In this document: in pieces, positions 1 to 6,558 of the stretch
How the letters are laid out: each line of letters begins with the position of its first letter
Numbering within the stretch: position 1 is the first letter of the stretch
From: an uncultured Clostridia bacterium
GTDB taxonomy: Bacteria > Bacillota > Clostridia > TANB77 > CAG-508
Length of the DNA: 18,199 nt
Assembly: GCA_947624925.1 (NCBI GenBank)
Contig: CANQMG010000022.1
Span: 1-18,199, forward strand
Direction of reading: 5' to 3'
The notes under the pieces: model-generated
What the model saw: only the letters and a program-made list of their open reading frames with translations
Database searches by the model: none
What the model was told of the DNA's origin: nothing
Position numbers and translations under genes: made by a program

Positions 1-942
1 CTCATAAGTATCTGCAATGGCTTTATTTCTCCACATTGCCTGCAAGTTTTTATTTTTATCGCCAGAAGATAATGTATCCCATAATTGCTTTAATTCTTCA
101 TTATTTATTTCATATGGCGTATTCAAATTATAATTTGGATACGTAGCCATAGCTAGAATATCTCCTTTTGTTGGGTCAGCAATAATTATATTTCCTCCAT
201 CTGTACATACATTATCTATACAGGCCTCTGCTAAATATTTTTCAGCAATAGATTGTATTGTCATATCAATTGTAAGAACAATATCTTTACCATCTATTGC
301 ATCTATATATTGTTCACTTGTGTTTTTTACTTCTCCACCTTTTGCATCTGTTATTCTTACTATCTTGCCTTGAGTGCCTTTTAAAACTTCATCATATTTA
401 GCTTCAATTCCATCTAGTCCTTGATTATCGCTTCCACAAAATCCTATAACCTGTGATGCTAAAGTGTTATATGGATAATATCGCTTTGTATCTTCGTCTA
501 TGTTTACGCCTACAGTTATATTATTTTCCTTAAGCCAAACTCTAAGCTCATTTGTTTTTTCCTTATCTACCTTTTTTATAATAGTTTCTATAGAACTTCT
601 TTTATTAACTCTTTTTAATATCGTCTCATAATCTAAATCAAAAATTGAGCTAAGTGCTTTTGCAACTTTTTCTTTGTCATTTTTATTAATATTCATTGGA
701 TTTATTGTAACTGTTTCAACTGTTGCACTAGTTGCCAAAACATTTTTACCTGTAGCATCAAATATTGTTCCTCTTTTTGGATTAATTTTTCTATCTAAGG
801 TTTGCTGTGTATATGCTAAAGTCTGAAGTTCAGAGCCTTGCACAAACTGTATCCAACCAATTCTAGATATTAGTAAAATAAATATTAAAAAAGATACAAA
901 AAGAGCTGTTCTCATTCTTTTTCTTCTACTTATATCTCTCAA
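1..942 (-). CDS. class B penicillin-binding protein (FtsI/PBP2B or SpoVD type), 3' end cut by window edge
   Basis: This is a transpeptidase that cross-links peptidoglycan at the septum (FtsI/PBP2B) or in the spore cortex (SpoVD); the visible part does not separate the two. There are 314 codons, ending inside the transpeptidase domain just before the expected active-site SxxK. A short basic N-terminus is followed by one membrane segment (about residues 12-31). The dimerisation-domain motif RGTIFDATG (about 57-65) follows, then YYPYNTLASQVIGF and GLDGIEAKYD, both typical of class B PBPs. I place the start at the TTG at 942-940 because AAGGAG lies 9 nt upstream. An in-frame ATG at 960 would place that Shine-Dalgarno inside the gene and has none of its own. 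The gene sits at the ftsI position of the dcw cluster but is separated from ftsL by a glycosyltransferase. The family call is firm; the division-versus-sporulation role is open. Confidence 0.92.
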   Translation of the reverse strand, partial: MRDISRRKRMRTALFVSFLIFILLISRIGWIQFVQGSELQTLAYTQQTLDRKINPKRGTIFDATGKNVLATSATVETVTINPMNINKNDKEKVAKALSSIFDLDYETILKRVNKRSSIETIIKKVDKEKTNELRVWLKENNITVGVNIDEDTKRYYPYNTLASQVIGFCGSDNQGLDGIEAKYDEVLKGTQGKIVRITDAKGGEVKNTSEQYIDAIDGKDIVLTIDMTIQSIAEKYLAEACIDNVCTDGGNIIIADPTKGDILAMATYPNYNLNTPYEINNEELKQLWDTLSSGDKNKNLQAMWRNKAIADTYE

Positions 943-969
943 GTAAATCCTCTCCTTCATTACATAGAC

Positions 970-991
970 TTACTTAAAATATATTAAGTAA
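970..991. repeat. 8-bp inverted repeat upstream of the PBP gene
   Basis: TTACTTAA (970-977) and TTAAGTAA (984-991) are perfectly complementary around a 6-nt AT loop, 28 bases before the PBP start codon on the minus strand, beside an A6T6 tract. It could be an operator-like site or a weak hairpin in the PBP leader. It is all A/T apart from one pair, so chance is a real possibility. Confidence 0.3.
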
Positions 992-1024
992 AAAATTTTT
1001 TATGATATACAGCCTTTTTTATAT

Positions 1025-1171
1025 CTATTCTATTTTATTCTTATTTGAATTTCGCACGTATAATTCATATTCCGTATCTAAATGTCCTATATCTAATGCT
1101 TGATATCCTTCTTTAGACAAATCATATGCTAATACAGTAGCAGTTGGTCCTAATACTATTAAAATTCTTCT
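1025..1171 (-). pseudogene. C-terminal remnant of a GT-D fold (DUF1792-type) glycosyltransferase
   Basis: An open frame of 48 codons plus stop, in a different frame from the preceding glycosyltransferase and overlapping its last bases. It reads RRILIVLGPTATVLAYDL, continues with GYQALDIGHLDTEYE, and ends after a short lysine/asparagine tail. As I recall the family, LGPTATVLAYDL and DIGHxDxEYE are the hallmark C-terminal segments of GT-D fold glycosyltransferases, the DxE being the metal-binding motif. The rest of that domain (roughly 200 residues) is absent and there is no start codon with a ribosome binding site. This looks like a decayed or deleted gene, or the tail of a former GT2-GT-D fusion cut off by a frameshift. 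The last residues of the upstream gene (KPSANTYKQIEEF) loosely resemble the stretch that precedes this motif in GT-D proteins, which favours a broken fusion. Confidence 0.7.
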
Positions 1172-2214
1172 ATCTGCTTATAAGTATTAGCACTTGGTTT
1201 TGACATTTTTTCTTTTAATTCCTTTGGAAGCATTTTTCTAACTTGATTTAAAATTTCACAATATTTTAATGCTTGATCATAATCTTTTTCTGTAATAGAT
1301 TCTATAATATATTGAACAGATTTTAAAATAGTTGGTATTTTTAAATCATTACTTAATGTATAAAACCACTTCATTTCTTCTAATACATCTATTCTCTCTT
1401 CTTTTGTTAATTTATCTGAGTCAATAAATTTATACAAAATATAATTCATACTTTTTGCATAGAAATAACGATAAAAATCAATACAATTATTTTCTAAAAA
1501 ATTGTTATAAATAATGTAATATGCTTTATTAATTCCAAAAAAATATTCTTTATTACAACTAGTAGAAATTGAATCTGACTCTCTTAGTCGATAATTATAA
1601 ACAATTTCTGGAATGAAGTATACATTTTTAGATTTTATAAAGCAATATGTTGTAAATATTGCATCTTCTGCTGGAAGCTTCTCTACAAATTTTATCTGAA
1701 TATCATCCAAAAAGCTCTTCCTAAATATTTTATTACACACGCTTGAATTCAACGTATAAAAAGAATTTGTATAATCTTCAATTGATAATTTAAATTCCAA
1801 ATATTTATTTTTATCAAATACTGGATTTTCCCATTTAGTTCCATTTTCACTCATATTTATATAATTACCAATAACAAAATCTGAATTTGTTTTTTCTATA
1901 TAATTATATAACTTTTCGCAAGAATCAGTTTCATATAAATCATCAGGATCTAAAAACATAATATACTTTCCAGTTGCATTATCAAGTCCAACATTTCTAG
2001 CACCAGATAAACCTTTATTTTTCTGGTGAACAACTTTTATACGACTATCTTTTTGTTTATATTCATCACAGATTTTTCCTGAAGAATCTTTTGAACCATC
2101 ATCTATTAATATAATTTCTATATTTTTATAAGTTTGAGCAAGTGCTGAATTTAAAGAATCTCTTATATATTTTTCTACATTATAAACTGGTACAATTATT
2201 GAAATTTTATCCAT
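1159..2214 (-). CDS. family 2 glycosyltransferase
   Basis: This is a 351-aa GT-A fold enzyme that transfers a sugar from a nucleotide-sugar donor, probably onto a cell-surface polysaccharide or wall polymer; the acceptor cannot be read from the sequence. The N-terminal catalytic domain shows SIIVPVYNVEKYI (5-17), the nucleotide-binding DDGS (38-41), GLSGARNVGL (68-77) and the metal-binding DPDD (89-92). The C-terminal half is helical and poorly conserved. There is no membrane segment, so it is cytoplasmic or peripheral. The ATG at 2214 follows a GGGGGAG Shine-Dalgarno. It lies 43 nt after ftsL and before the PBP gene, a position where dcw clusters do not normally carry a glycosyltransferase, so it is probably an insertion. 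A GT-D remnant begins at its stop codon, and the native protein may once have continued into it. Confidence 0.9.
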   Translation of the reverse strand: MDKISIIVPVYNVEKYIRDSLNSALAQTYKNIEIILIDDGSKDSSGKICDEYKQKDSRIKVVHQKNKGLSGARNVGLDNATGKYIMFLDPDDLYETDSCEKLYNYIEKTNSDFVIGNYINMSENGTKWENPVFDKNKYLEFKLSIEDYTNSFYTLNSSVCNKIFRKSFLDDIQIKFVEKLPAEDAIFTTYCFIKSKNVYFIPEIVYNYRLRESDSISTSCNKEYFFGINKAYYIIYNNFLENNCIDFYRYFYAKSMNYILYKFIDSDKLTKEERIDVLEEMKWFYTLSNDLKIPTILKSVQYIIESITEKDYDQALKYCEILNQVRKMLPKELKEKMSKPSANTYKQIEEF

Positions 2215-2257
2215 TGTACACTCCCCCTAAACATTTAAGAATAAATTACTCATATTA

Positions 2258-2773
2258 TTATCTTATTTTATCTAGGAATTTTTCAATCCAGTTTTTTTCA
2301 TCATCATATTGTATTTTTTCAGTAGCAGGTTCAATATAATCCTGTTTCTTTATATTAACATATACAACTTGATTACTTTCTAGTTTTTTCATACCTAATA
2401 ATTCTCTTGCAGACTTTTCTAGATTATTTAAATTTAACTTACTTTCTATATTTACATTTAATTGTTCATTTTCTTTTTCTAATTCGGCTATGCTAGACTT
2501 TAAACCCTTAATTTCACTAAAGCTTTCATCTATTAAAGAGTTTCTATAACTTATGGTAAATAAAACAGCAAAAAAAAGCATAACATATCCAAAAACTTTC
2601 ACTTTATTTTTGGATTCACTATTCTTTTTCTTAGTTGCATTTTTATTTTTATTAATACTGTTTGGTTTTCTTTTATTACTTTGAGTTTTTTTCTTTGTAT
2701 TAGGTATATACTCTGGTTCTAATTTTCTTGGACTCGTTTCATATTGATATCTATTAGTATTATATCTTGCCAT
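2258..2773 (-). CDS. ftsL: FtsL/DivIC-like cell division protein
   Basis: A 171-aa bitopic membrane protein, predicted to work with FtsB/DivIC and DivIB/FtsQ in the septal complex that activates the FtsW-PBP pair. It has a long, very basic, Asn/Lys/Ser-rich cytoplasmic N-terminus (about 1-57), one membrane segment (about 58-77) and an extracellular heptad-like coiled coil (about 80-115, ESFSEIKGLKSSIAELEKEN). An ARELLGM segment follows, resembling the region after the coil in septum-formation initiator proteins. The sequence is too divergent to separate FtsL from DivIC on its own. The FtsL call rests on position: 17 nt after rsmH, where ftsL always sits. The ATG at 2773 follows a strong GGAGGTG. 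The basic tail is longer than usual for FtsL (about 110-130 aa total in many species). Confidence 0.8.
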   Translation of the reverse strand: MARYNTNRYQYETSPRKLEPEYIPNTKKKTQSNKRKPNSINKNKNATKKKNSESKNKVKVFGYVMLFFAVLFTISYRNSLIDESFSEIKGLKSSIAELEKENEQLNVNIESKLNLNNLEKSARELLGMKKLESNQVVYVNIKKQDYIEPATEKIQYDDEKNWIEKFLDKIR

Positions 2774-2790
2774 AAGTTTTCACCTCCTTA

Positions 2791-3721
2791 CTAGATTTTT
2801 TCAAAAATTCTAAGTTTTGCACTTTTAGATCTTGTATTTATTTCTTGTTCTTCTTTGCTTGCTATTATTGGTTTTTTATTTATAATACTTCCTAAGCATT
2901 TCTTGTTACATACACAATATGGTAAATCTTTAGGACATGTACACTTTCCTAAGCAATCATTATAGGCATTTTTAACTGCTCTATCCTCTAAAGAATGAAA
3001 TGTTATAATGCATAATCTTCCTTTAGGTTTTAACATATTTATGCATTCTACTACTGTATTATATAAAGGTTTAATTTCATTATTAACTTCTATTCTAATA
3101 GCTTGAAAAGTTCTTTTAGCAGGATGTCCATCTTTTTTTGCAAAACTTGGAACAGCTTGCTCTATTATATTTACAAGTTCTAATGTAGTTTCTATAGGCT
3201 TAATTTTTCTATATTCACAAATTTTTCTTGCAATTTGTTTAGAAAATTTTTCCTCTCCATAATCATATAAAATTTTAATTAAATCCTCTTCTTTGTAGTC
3301 ATTTACAACATTCTTAGCAGTTAAAATAGATGATTTATCCATTCTCATATCTAAAACATCATCTTTTAAATAACTAAAACCTCTTGAAGCTTCATCTATT
3401 TGATATGAAGATACTCCTAAATCAAGTAATATTCCATCAACTTTATCTATATTTAAATCTTCTAGAATTTTTTTTATATCATCATGATTACCATAAACAA
3501 ATTTAACATTTGTATAACCTTTTAAATTATTACTTGCAGCTTTTAAAGCATCTTCATCCTTATCAATTCCAATAAGTAACCCATTAGAAGATAAATTTTC
3601 TAGAATTTTTTTACTATGACCTGCTCCGTCCCAATGTTCCATCAACATAAATTCCATCAGGATTTATATTAAGACCAGATATACATTCTTCTAATAATAC
3701 AGGCTTATGTTCAAATTTCAA
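2791..3721 (-). CDS. rsmH: 16S rRNA (cytosine-1402 N4)-methyltransferase RsmH (MraW), interrupted by a +1 frame change
   Basis: RsmH methylates N4 of C1402 in 16S rRNA with S-adenosylmethionine. Read through one frame change, the product is 309 aa, the normal family length. It starts MKFEHKPVLLEE (TTG at 3721-3719), reaches GIYVDGTLG, then must skip the C at 3628 to continue GAGHS, the SAM-binding motif I. After that come the conserved DGILLDLGVSS, FSYLKDDVLDMRMD, RTFQAIRIEVN, the C-terminal CTCPKDLPYCVC cysteine cluster and SKSAKLRIFEKI. The zero-frame codon at the break is CGG, and the zero frame hits TAG four codons after it. The TTG is the only possible start because a TAA precedes it; AAGG lies 9 nt upstream. 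Starting instead at an ATG near 3657 would lose motif I and the first 25 residues or so. The frame change may be true frameshifting, a mutation or a sequence error. Confidence 0.9.
3625..3631 (-). other. +1 frame-change site in rsmH (GGA C GGA)
   Basis: On the coding strand the bases are GGA-C-GGA. In zero frame the codon after GGA (Gly-31) is CGG; skipping the C at 3628 restores DGTLG|GAGHS exactly as in the RsmH family. Only removal of this base gives the conserved Gly-Gly pair. Confidence 0.75.
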
Positions 3722-3754
3722 ATTACATCTACCTTCTTGTAAAATAATTTATTA

Positions 3755-3772
3755 GGCGGATATATATCCGCC
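3755..3772. repeat. 18-bp perfect palindrome upstream of rsmH
   Basis: GGCGGATATATATCCGCC reads identically on both strands. It ends 33 bases before the rsmH TTG start and is a GC-rich island inside an extremely AT-rich gap. As RNA it can fold as GGCGGAT/ATCCGCC around ATAT. There is no T-run right after it on either strand, so it is not a standard terminator. It could be an operator, an attenuating hairpin in the rsmH leader, or a core of a REP-like repeat similar in style to the palindromes near 7651 and 9291. Confidence 0.7.
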
Positions 3773-3791
3773 CTGAAAAATATATTTTATG

Positions 3792-4115
3792 TCTTTTGTA
3801 TATAAATATTCTTTTGTATTTTTTACTTTCTTTTGTATAATTTATGTATTTAATTATTGCAATTCTTTTGTAATTTTATGTTTTTTCTTTAGTTATATTA
3901 TTAAATATGTTTATAATTTAATAAAATTTTATCTTTTGTACATATTATCTTTTGTAATTTAAAACTTTTTCATTAGTATAATTTTATCTTTTGTATTTAA
4001 TATTTTTATCATTTGTATAAATGTCTTTTGTAATTAAATTATTTCCTCTTTTGTTAAATTTTTCTTTTGTAATTTTTAGTTTTTTCATTAGTAATTTAAA
4101 AATTTATCTTTTGTT
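3792..4115. repeat. degenerate array of TCTTTTGTA motifs in the mraZ-rsmH gap
   Basis: The 411-bp gap between mraZ and rsmH has no gene. It holds 12 matches to TCTTTTGTA with at most one mismatch, starting at 3792, 3810, 3829, 3864, 3932, 3948, 3987, 4009, 4024, 4047, 4063 and 4107, plus weaker variants at 3886, 3970 (TCATTAGTA) and 4085 (TCATTAGTA). From 3932 to 4085 the starts alternate 16, 22, 17, 22, 15, 23, 16, 22, giving a composite period of 38-39 bp. The sequence between motifs is A/T only and not conserved. On the dcw transcript strand the motif reads TACAAAAGA. Function is unknown. Confidence 0.75.
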
Positions 4116-4132
4116 TTTATATAAATATAAAT

Positions 4133-4564
4133 TTATATACCAAGCATTGTCATATTTTCTGCAATATCGTCTGCAGAAATATTTTCTTCACTGCTATATT
4201 TCTCCCATTTTTCTCTATTCCAAATTTCAATTCTATTGCCAACACCAATTATATTAATTTCTTTTTCTAATGTAGCATAAGTTCTTAAATTATTTGGAAT
4301 TAAAAATCTGCCCTGCTTATCAATTTCACAATCAACAGCACCAGATAAGAAAAATCTTACGAAATCTCTAGCATTTTTATTTGTAAGTGGAAGTGTTTTT
4401 AATTTTGATTCAAAGTTTGACCATTCTTCTAATGAATATGCAAACAAACAGCCATCAAGACCTTTAGTTATAATAAACTTTTCGCCAATATCATCTCTTA
4501 ACTTAGCTGGCATTATAACTCTGCCCTTGGCATCTACAGAATGCTCATATTCACCAATAAACAC
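4133..4564 (-). CDS. mraZ: transcriptional regulator MraZ
   Basis: A 143-aa DNA-binding protein of the SpoVT/AbrB-like fold that represses its own dcw operon in the species studied. Two tandem half-domains are visible, each with the conserved D-x-(K/Q)-GR core: DAKGRVIMPAKLR (11-23) and DKQGRFLIPNNLR (82-94). Length and the MFIGEYEHSVDAKGR opening match the family closely. The start is GTG at 4564-4562, behind GAGGTGAG. It is the first gene of the dcw cluster and has matching 10-bp-spaced boxes in its own leader (4591-4616). Unusually, 411 bp separate it from rsmH, which normally follows within a few tens of bases. Confidence 0.97.
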   Translation of the reverse strand: MFIGEYEHSVDAKGRVIMPAKLRDDIGEKFIITKGLDGCLFAYSLEEWSNFESKLKTLPLTNKNARDFVRFFLSGAVDCEIDKQGRFLIPNNLRTYATLEKEINIIGVGNRIEIWNREKWEKYSSEENISADDIAENMTMLGI

Positions 4565-4590
4565 TTTTGCTCACCTCGAATCATTTTTGT

Positions 4591-4616
4591 GGCACTTTCT
4601 ACCACTTCTCTCCACT
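4591..4616 (-). promoter_or_regulatory. MraZ binding boxes in the mraZ leader
   Basis: On the minus strand AGTGGA (4616-4611), AGTGGT (4606-4601) and AGTGCC (4596-4591) repeat with an exact 10-bp period, one helical turn, just upstream of mraZ and downstream of its promoter. MraZ is known to bind short G-rich direct repeats with about one-turn spacing in the mraZ 5' region, so autoregulation is the natural reading. Confidence 0.75.
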
Positions 4617-4624
4617 TCACATCC

Positions 4625-4653
4625 ATTTTAATATATAATGTGTTAATATGCAA
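4625..4653 (-). promoter_or_regulatory. sigma-A-type promoter of the dcw cluster
   Basis: On the minus strand the -35 is TTGCAT (4653-4648) and the -10 is TAAAAT (4630-4625), with 17 bp between. Runs of A and T upstream (about 4655-4685) look like an UP element. Transcription would start near 4618, immediately before or within the MraZ boxes. Confidence 0.6.
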
Positions 4654-4713
4654 GTGTTTTTTGAAAATTTTTTAAAAATTTTTTAGACTTGGCACAAGTT
4701 GTTAAAAGTTACC

Positions 4714-4767
4714 AAACAAGGTCAGACCCAAACTGTCAGTTTTGACAGTTTGGGTCTGACCCTGTTT
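4714..4767 (-). terminator. long hairpin after the NadR-like gene
   Basis: A perfect 19-bp inverted repeat (4720-4738 and 4743-4761, core CAGACCCAAACTGTCA) encloses a 4-nt loop, and extends by five more pairs (AAACA/TGTTT) after one mismatch. It begins 7 bases after the NadR-like stop codon and about 60 bp before the dcw promoter, so it probably ends that transcript. A clean T-run is missing, so it might instead be a REP-like element or an RNA-stabilising hairpin. Confidence 0.65.
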
Positions 4768-4774
4768 CCACAAA

Positions 4775-5242
4775 TTAAATTTCTTTAAACACAATTGGAT
4801 TTAAATATTCTTTGTTTTTTATTGGATTTTCCCTTATTATGCTCGCCCTTATTGGCACATTTTTTCTTTCTAAGTCTACTATTCTATTTTGTATTTTTAA
4901 TTCTTCTGCAACATATTTTCCATATAACTCACTACTATAAAAATGTGTTACTAATGGATTTCCAATTTCTTTTAATTTTTCTTTTATATATTCTGTTTGT
5001 ATTTTTACGCTTTGGCTATCTAATCCTATTTGCTTAGGTGGATTTTTTGCAAAATGTATTTTTACTTCTGGATATATAGACTTTATCCAGTTTGCCCTTT
5101 TTTCTACTGGTATATCTATTAAATCTGTTTCATATACTAAAACATACAGTTCATTCATTTCTTCTAAAGCTGTCTGTATTAAAAATTCATGTCCTTTATG
5201 AAAAGGTGCATATTTGCCTATTGTTAGTCCTATTTTTTTCAT
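4775..5242 (-). CDS. NadR-like nicotinamide-nucleotide adenylyltransferase family protein
   Basis: A 155-aa single-domain nucleotidyltransferase of the HIGH superfamily. The N-terminus GKYAPFHKGHEFLI carries the nucleotide-binding HKGH (15-18), and the C-terminus has IRASIIREN (131-139), matching the ISxxxIREN motif of the NMN adenylyltransferase domain of NadR. The expected reaction is NMN plus ATP to NAD+ plus diphosphate. It lacks the helix-turn-helix and ribosylnicotinamide kinase domains of full-length NadR, so a purely enzymatic role is likely, and a different nucleotide substrate cannot be excluded. The ATG at 5242 is 8 nt after the stop of the glycosidase gene, with only a weak AGGCG ribosome site, so translation is probably coupled to it. 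A long hairpin follows. Confidence 0.82.
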   Translation of the reverse strand: MKKIGLTIGKYAPFHKGHEFLIQTALEEMNELYVLVYETDLIDIPVEKRANWIKSIYPEVKIHFAKNPPKQIGLDSQSVKIQTEYIKEKLKEIGNPLVTHFYSSELYGKYVAEELKIQNRIVDLERKNVPIRASIIRENPIKNKEYLNPIVFKEI

Positions 5243-5250
5243 AATTTCGC

Positions 5251-6318
5251 CTACTTTTTTACAATAAATCCTGTTGCTATTGGCCTTGTCATATGCTGAC
5301 CATCACTATTTATTGGATCGTTTATTAACTTTCCATCAACAACTAATCCACATGAAGTACCACCATCAAGATTTGCTGCATTATATGCTCCATAATTAGT
5401 CATTATTTCTGTTAAATCAACCATATCTGCTCCTGGCCTTGTTATTGTTCTTCCATCTATAACTAAAAATAATACAATACCATCTTTTCTTTGACCTATA
5501 GCTGTTCTTGGTGCTGTACCCCAACCACCATTTCCTTTTATAAATGATGGTGTTCCATTAACTATTAAGAATGGTCCAAATGTAACTGCATCTCTTATTC
5601 CCATTGCTAATGCCTGTTTTGCTGTCATTTTTCCTAGTACTAATTTATTTTCATTTGTAAAACCAATAATTCCTCCTGTTTTAGTATATGTTCTGTTTGT
5701 TACTACTTTTCCATCTTTTATTACAATTCCTTGTGGTATACCTCCTGAGCTATTATAATTTGGGTCATAAAATCCACCACCATTTATTGCAACTACAGCA
5801 TCATTATCTATGGCCATATTTACAAGATATTGTCCAGATGAACCTAGATATTTAGTTGTTACAACTTCTACCTTTGATGGATCATAAACTACAACTAAAT
5901 GTCCTGTATAACCTTTTCCAGAAATATCTATTACCTTATATAAGTCATTATCAGAATCTCTTTCTAAAATTTGTCTTTCATATTCATTTTCATATACAAA
6001 TAAATTTGAAACATTAACTTCCGTTTTTTGAACTTCTACTTCTTCTGGATTAGATATTTCACCAGTTTCAATTACTCTATTATTATCTAATACCTCGTTT
6101 ATTGTTTCTTCACTATAGAACCACGTTGCAAAATACTGATGAGTCATTGTTGTCATTGCTGTTGTTATAAGCCATTCTCTAAATACTGGCCATGGTCCAT
6201 ATAATAAAAATAGACCAGAGCCTCCTCCAAGCACAAACAATATTAATATTATAATTACAAATTTCTTTAAAAATTTATGTTTTGGTTTTGTGTTTTGTTC
6301 TTTTGTTTCAGTATTCAT
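5251..6318 (-). CDS. membrane-anchored phosphodiester glycosidase (NAGPA/DUF2233 family)
   Basis: A 355-aa protein with a charged N-terminus, one membrane segment (about 17-40) and a large predicted extracellular C-terminal domain. That domain (about 130-355) has the signature motifs of the phosphodiester glycosidase (NAGPA, DUF2233) family: AINGGGFYD (177-185), PRTAIGQR (270-277) and NLDGGTS (316-322). Family members cleave sugar-phosphodiester bonds, and in bacteria they are often annotated as exopolysaccharide biosynthesis proteins; the substrate here is unknown, wall or surface glycans being likely. The ATG at 6318 follows GAGGAG with 6-7 nt spacing. It starts a short operon with the NadR-like gene and is divergent from the plus-strand gene at 6559. 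A terminator-like hairpin lies in its leader (6357-6382). Confidence 0.88.
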   Translation of the reverse strand: MNTETKEQNTKPKHKFLKKFVIIILILFVLGGGSGLFLLYGPWPVFREWLITTAMTTMTHQYFATWFYSEETINEVLDNNRVIETGEISNPEEVEVQKTEVNVSNLFVYENEYERQILERDSDNDLYKVIDISGKGYTGHLVVVYDPSKVEVVTTKYLGSSGQYLVNMAIDNDAVVAINGGGFYDPNYNSSGGIPQGIVIKDGKVVTNRTYTKTGGIIGFTNENKLVLGKMTAKQALAMGIRDAVTFGPFLIVNGTPSFIKGNGGWGTAPRTAIGQRKDGIVLFLVIDGRTITRPGADMVDLTEIMTNYGAYNAANLDGGTSCGLVVDGKLINDPINSDGQHMTRPIATGFIVKK

Positions 6319-6356
6319 CTTAAACTCCTCACTAATTATATTTAAATTTATATAAT

Positions 6357-6382
6357 AAAAAGCAGATAAAAACCTGCTTTTT
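6357..6382. terminator. terminator-like hairpin between two divergent gene starts
   Basis: AAAAAGCAG (6357-6365) and CTGCTTTTT (6374-6382) form a 9-bp stem with an 8-nt loop and flanking A/T runs on both sides, the shape of a bidirectional intrinsic terminator. Flanking TATATAAT/ATTATATA can extend the stem with one bulge. No gene ends here: the minus-strand gene starts at 6318 and the plus-strand gene at 6559. It would therefore lie in the leader of the glycosidase gene, or be the relic of a lost gene. Confidence 0.6.
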
Positions 6383-6558
6383 AATTATATAATTTTACTA
6401 TGCAAAAATCAACATAATTTACAGTTTTTTTACAAAATAGAATATAAAATATTATTTTTGTAATACATTTGTAATATAAGTTTAATAGTTTTGTAATGTT
6501 AAAAATATGTAAAATATTATATAATTATTTAGAATATTACAAAGGAGAATATTTTTAT

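Noticed and set aside
2791..3657. rsmH starting at the ATG at 3657
   Set aside because: It would begin MEFMLMEHWDGAGHS, destroying the SAM motif and losing the conserved N-terminus that is present in the other frame from 3721.
3755..3772. Intrinsic terminator between mraZ and rsmH
   Set aside because: No T-run follows directly on either strand and a 4-nt all-AT loop within a fully symmetric palindrome is also a normal DNA-binding site; function left open.
3792..4115. CRISPR array
   Set aside because: Repeats are only 9 bp and degenerate, spacers are 7-14 bp of A/T, and there are no cas genes.
4021..4257. Plus-strand open frames such as 4021-4257, 4795-5037, 8281-8878, 9187-9601, 10047-10553 and 11074-11403
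   Set aside because: All lie opposite well-supported minus-strand genes or AT-rich gaps, lack ribosome sites and code Phe/Leu/Tyr-rich nonsense typical of antisense frames in AT-rich DNA.
6496..6558. Upstream in-frame ATG for the HExxH gene
   Set aside because: The strong AAAGGAG lies between this ATG and the ATG at 6559, so the latter is the likely start.
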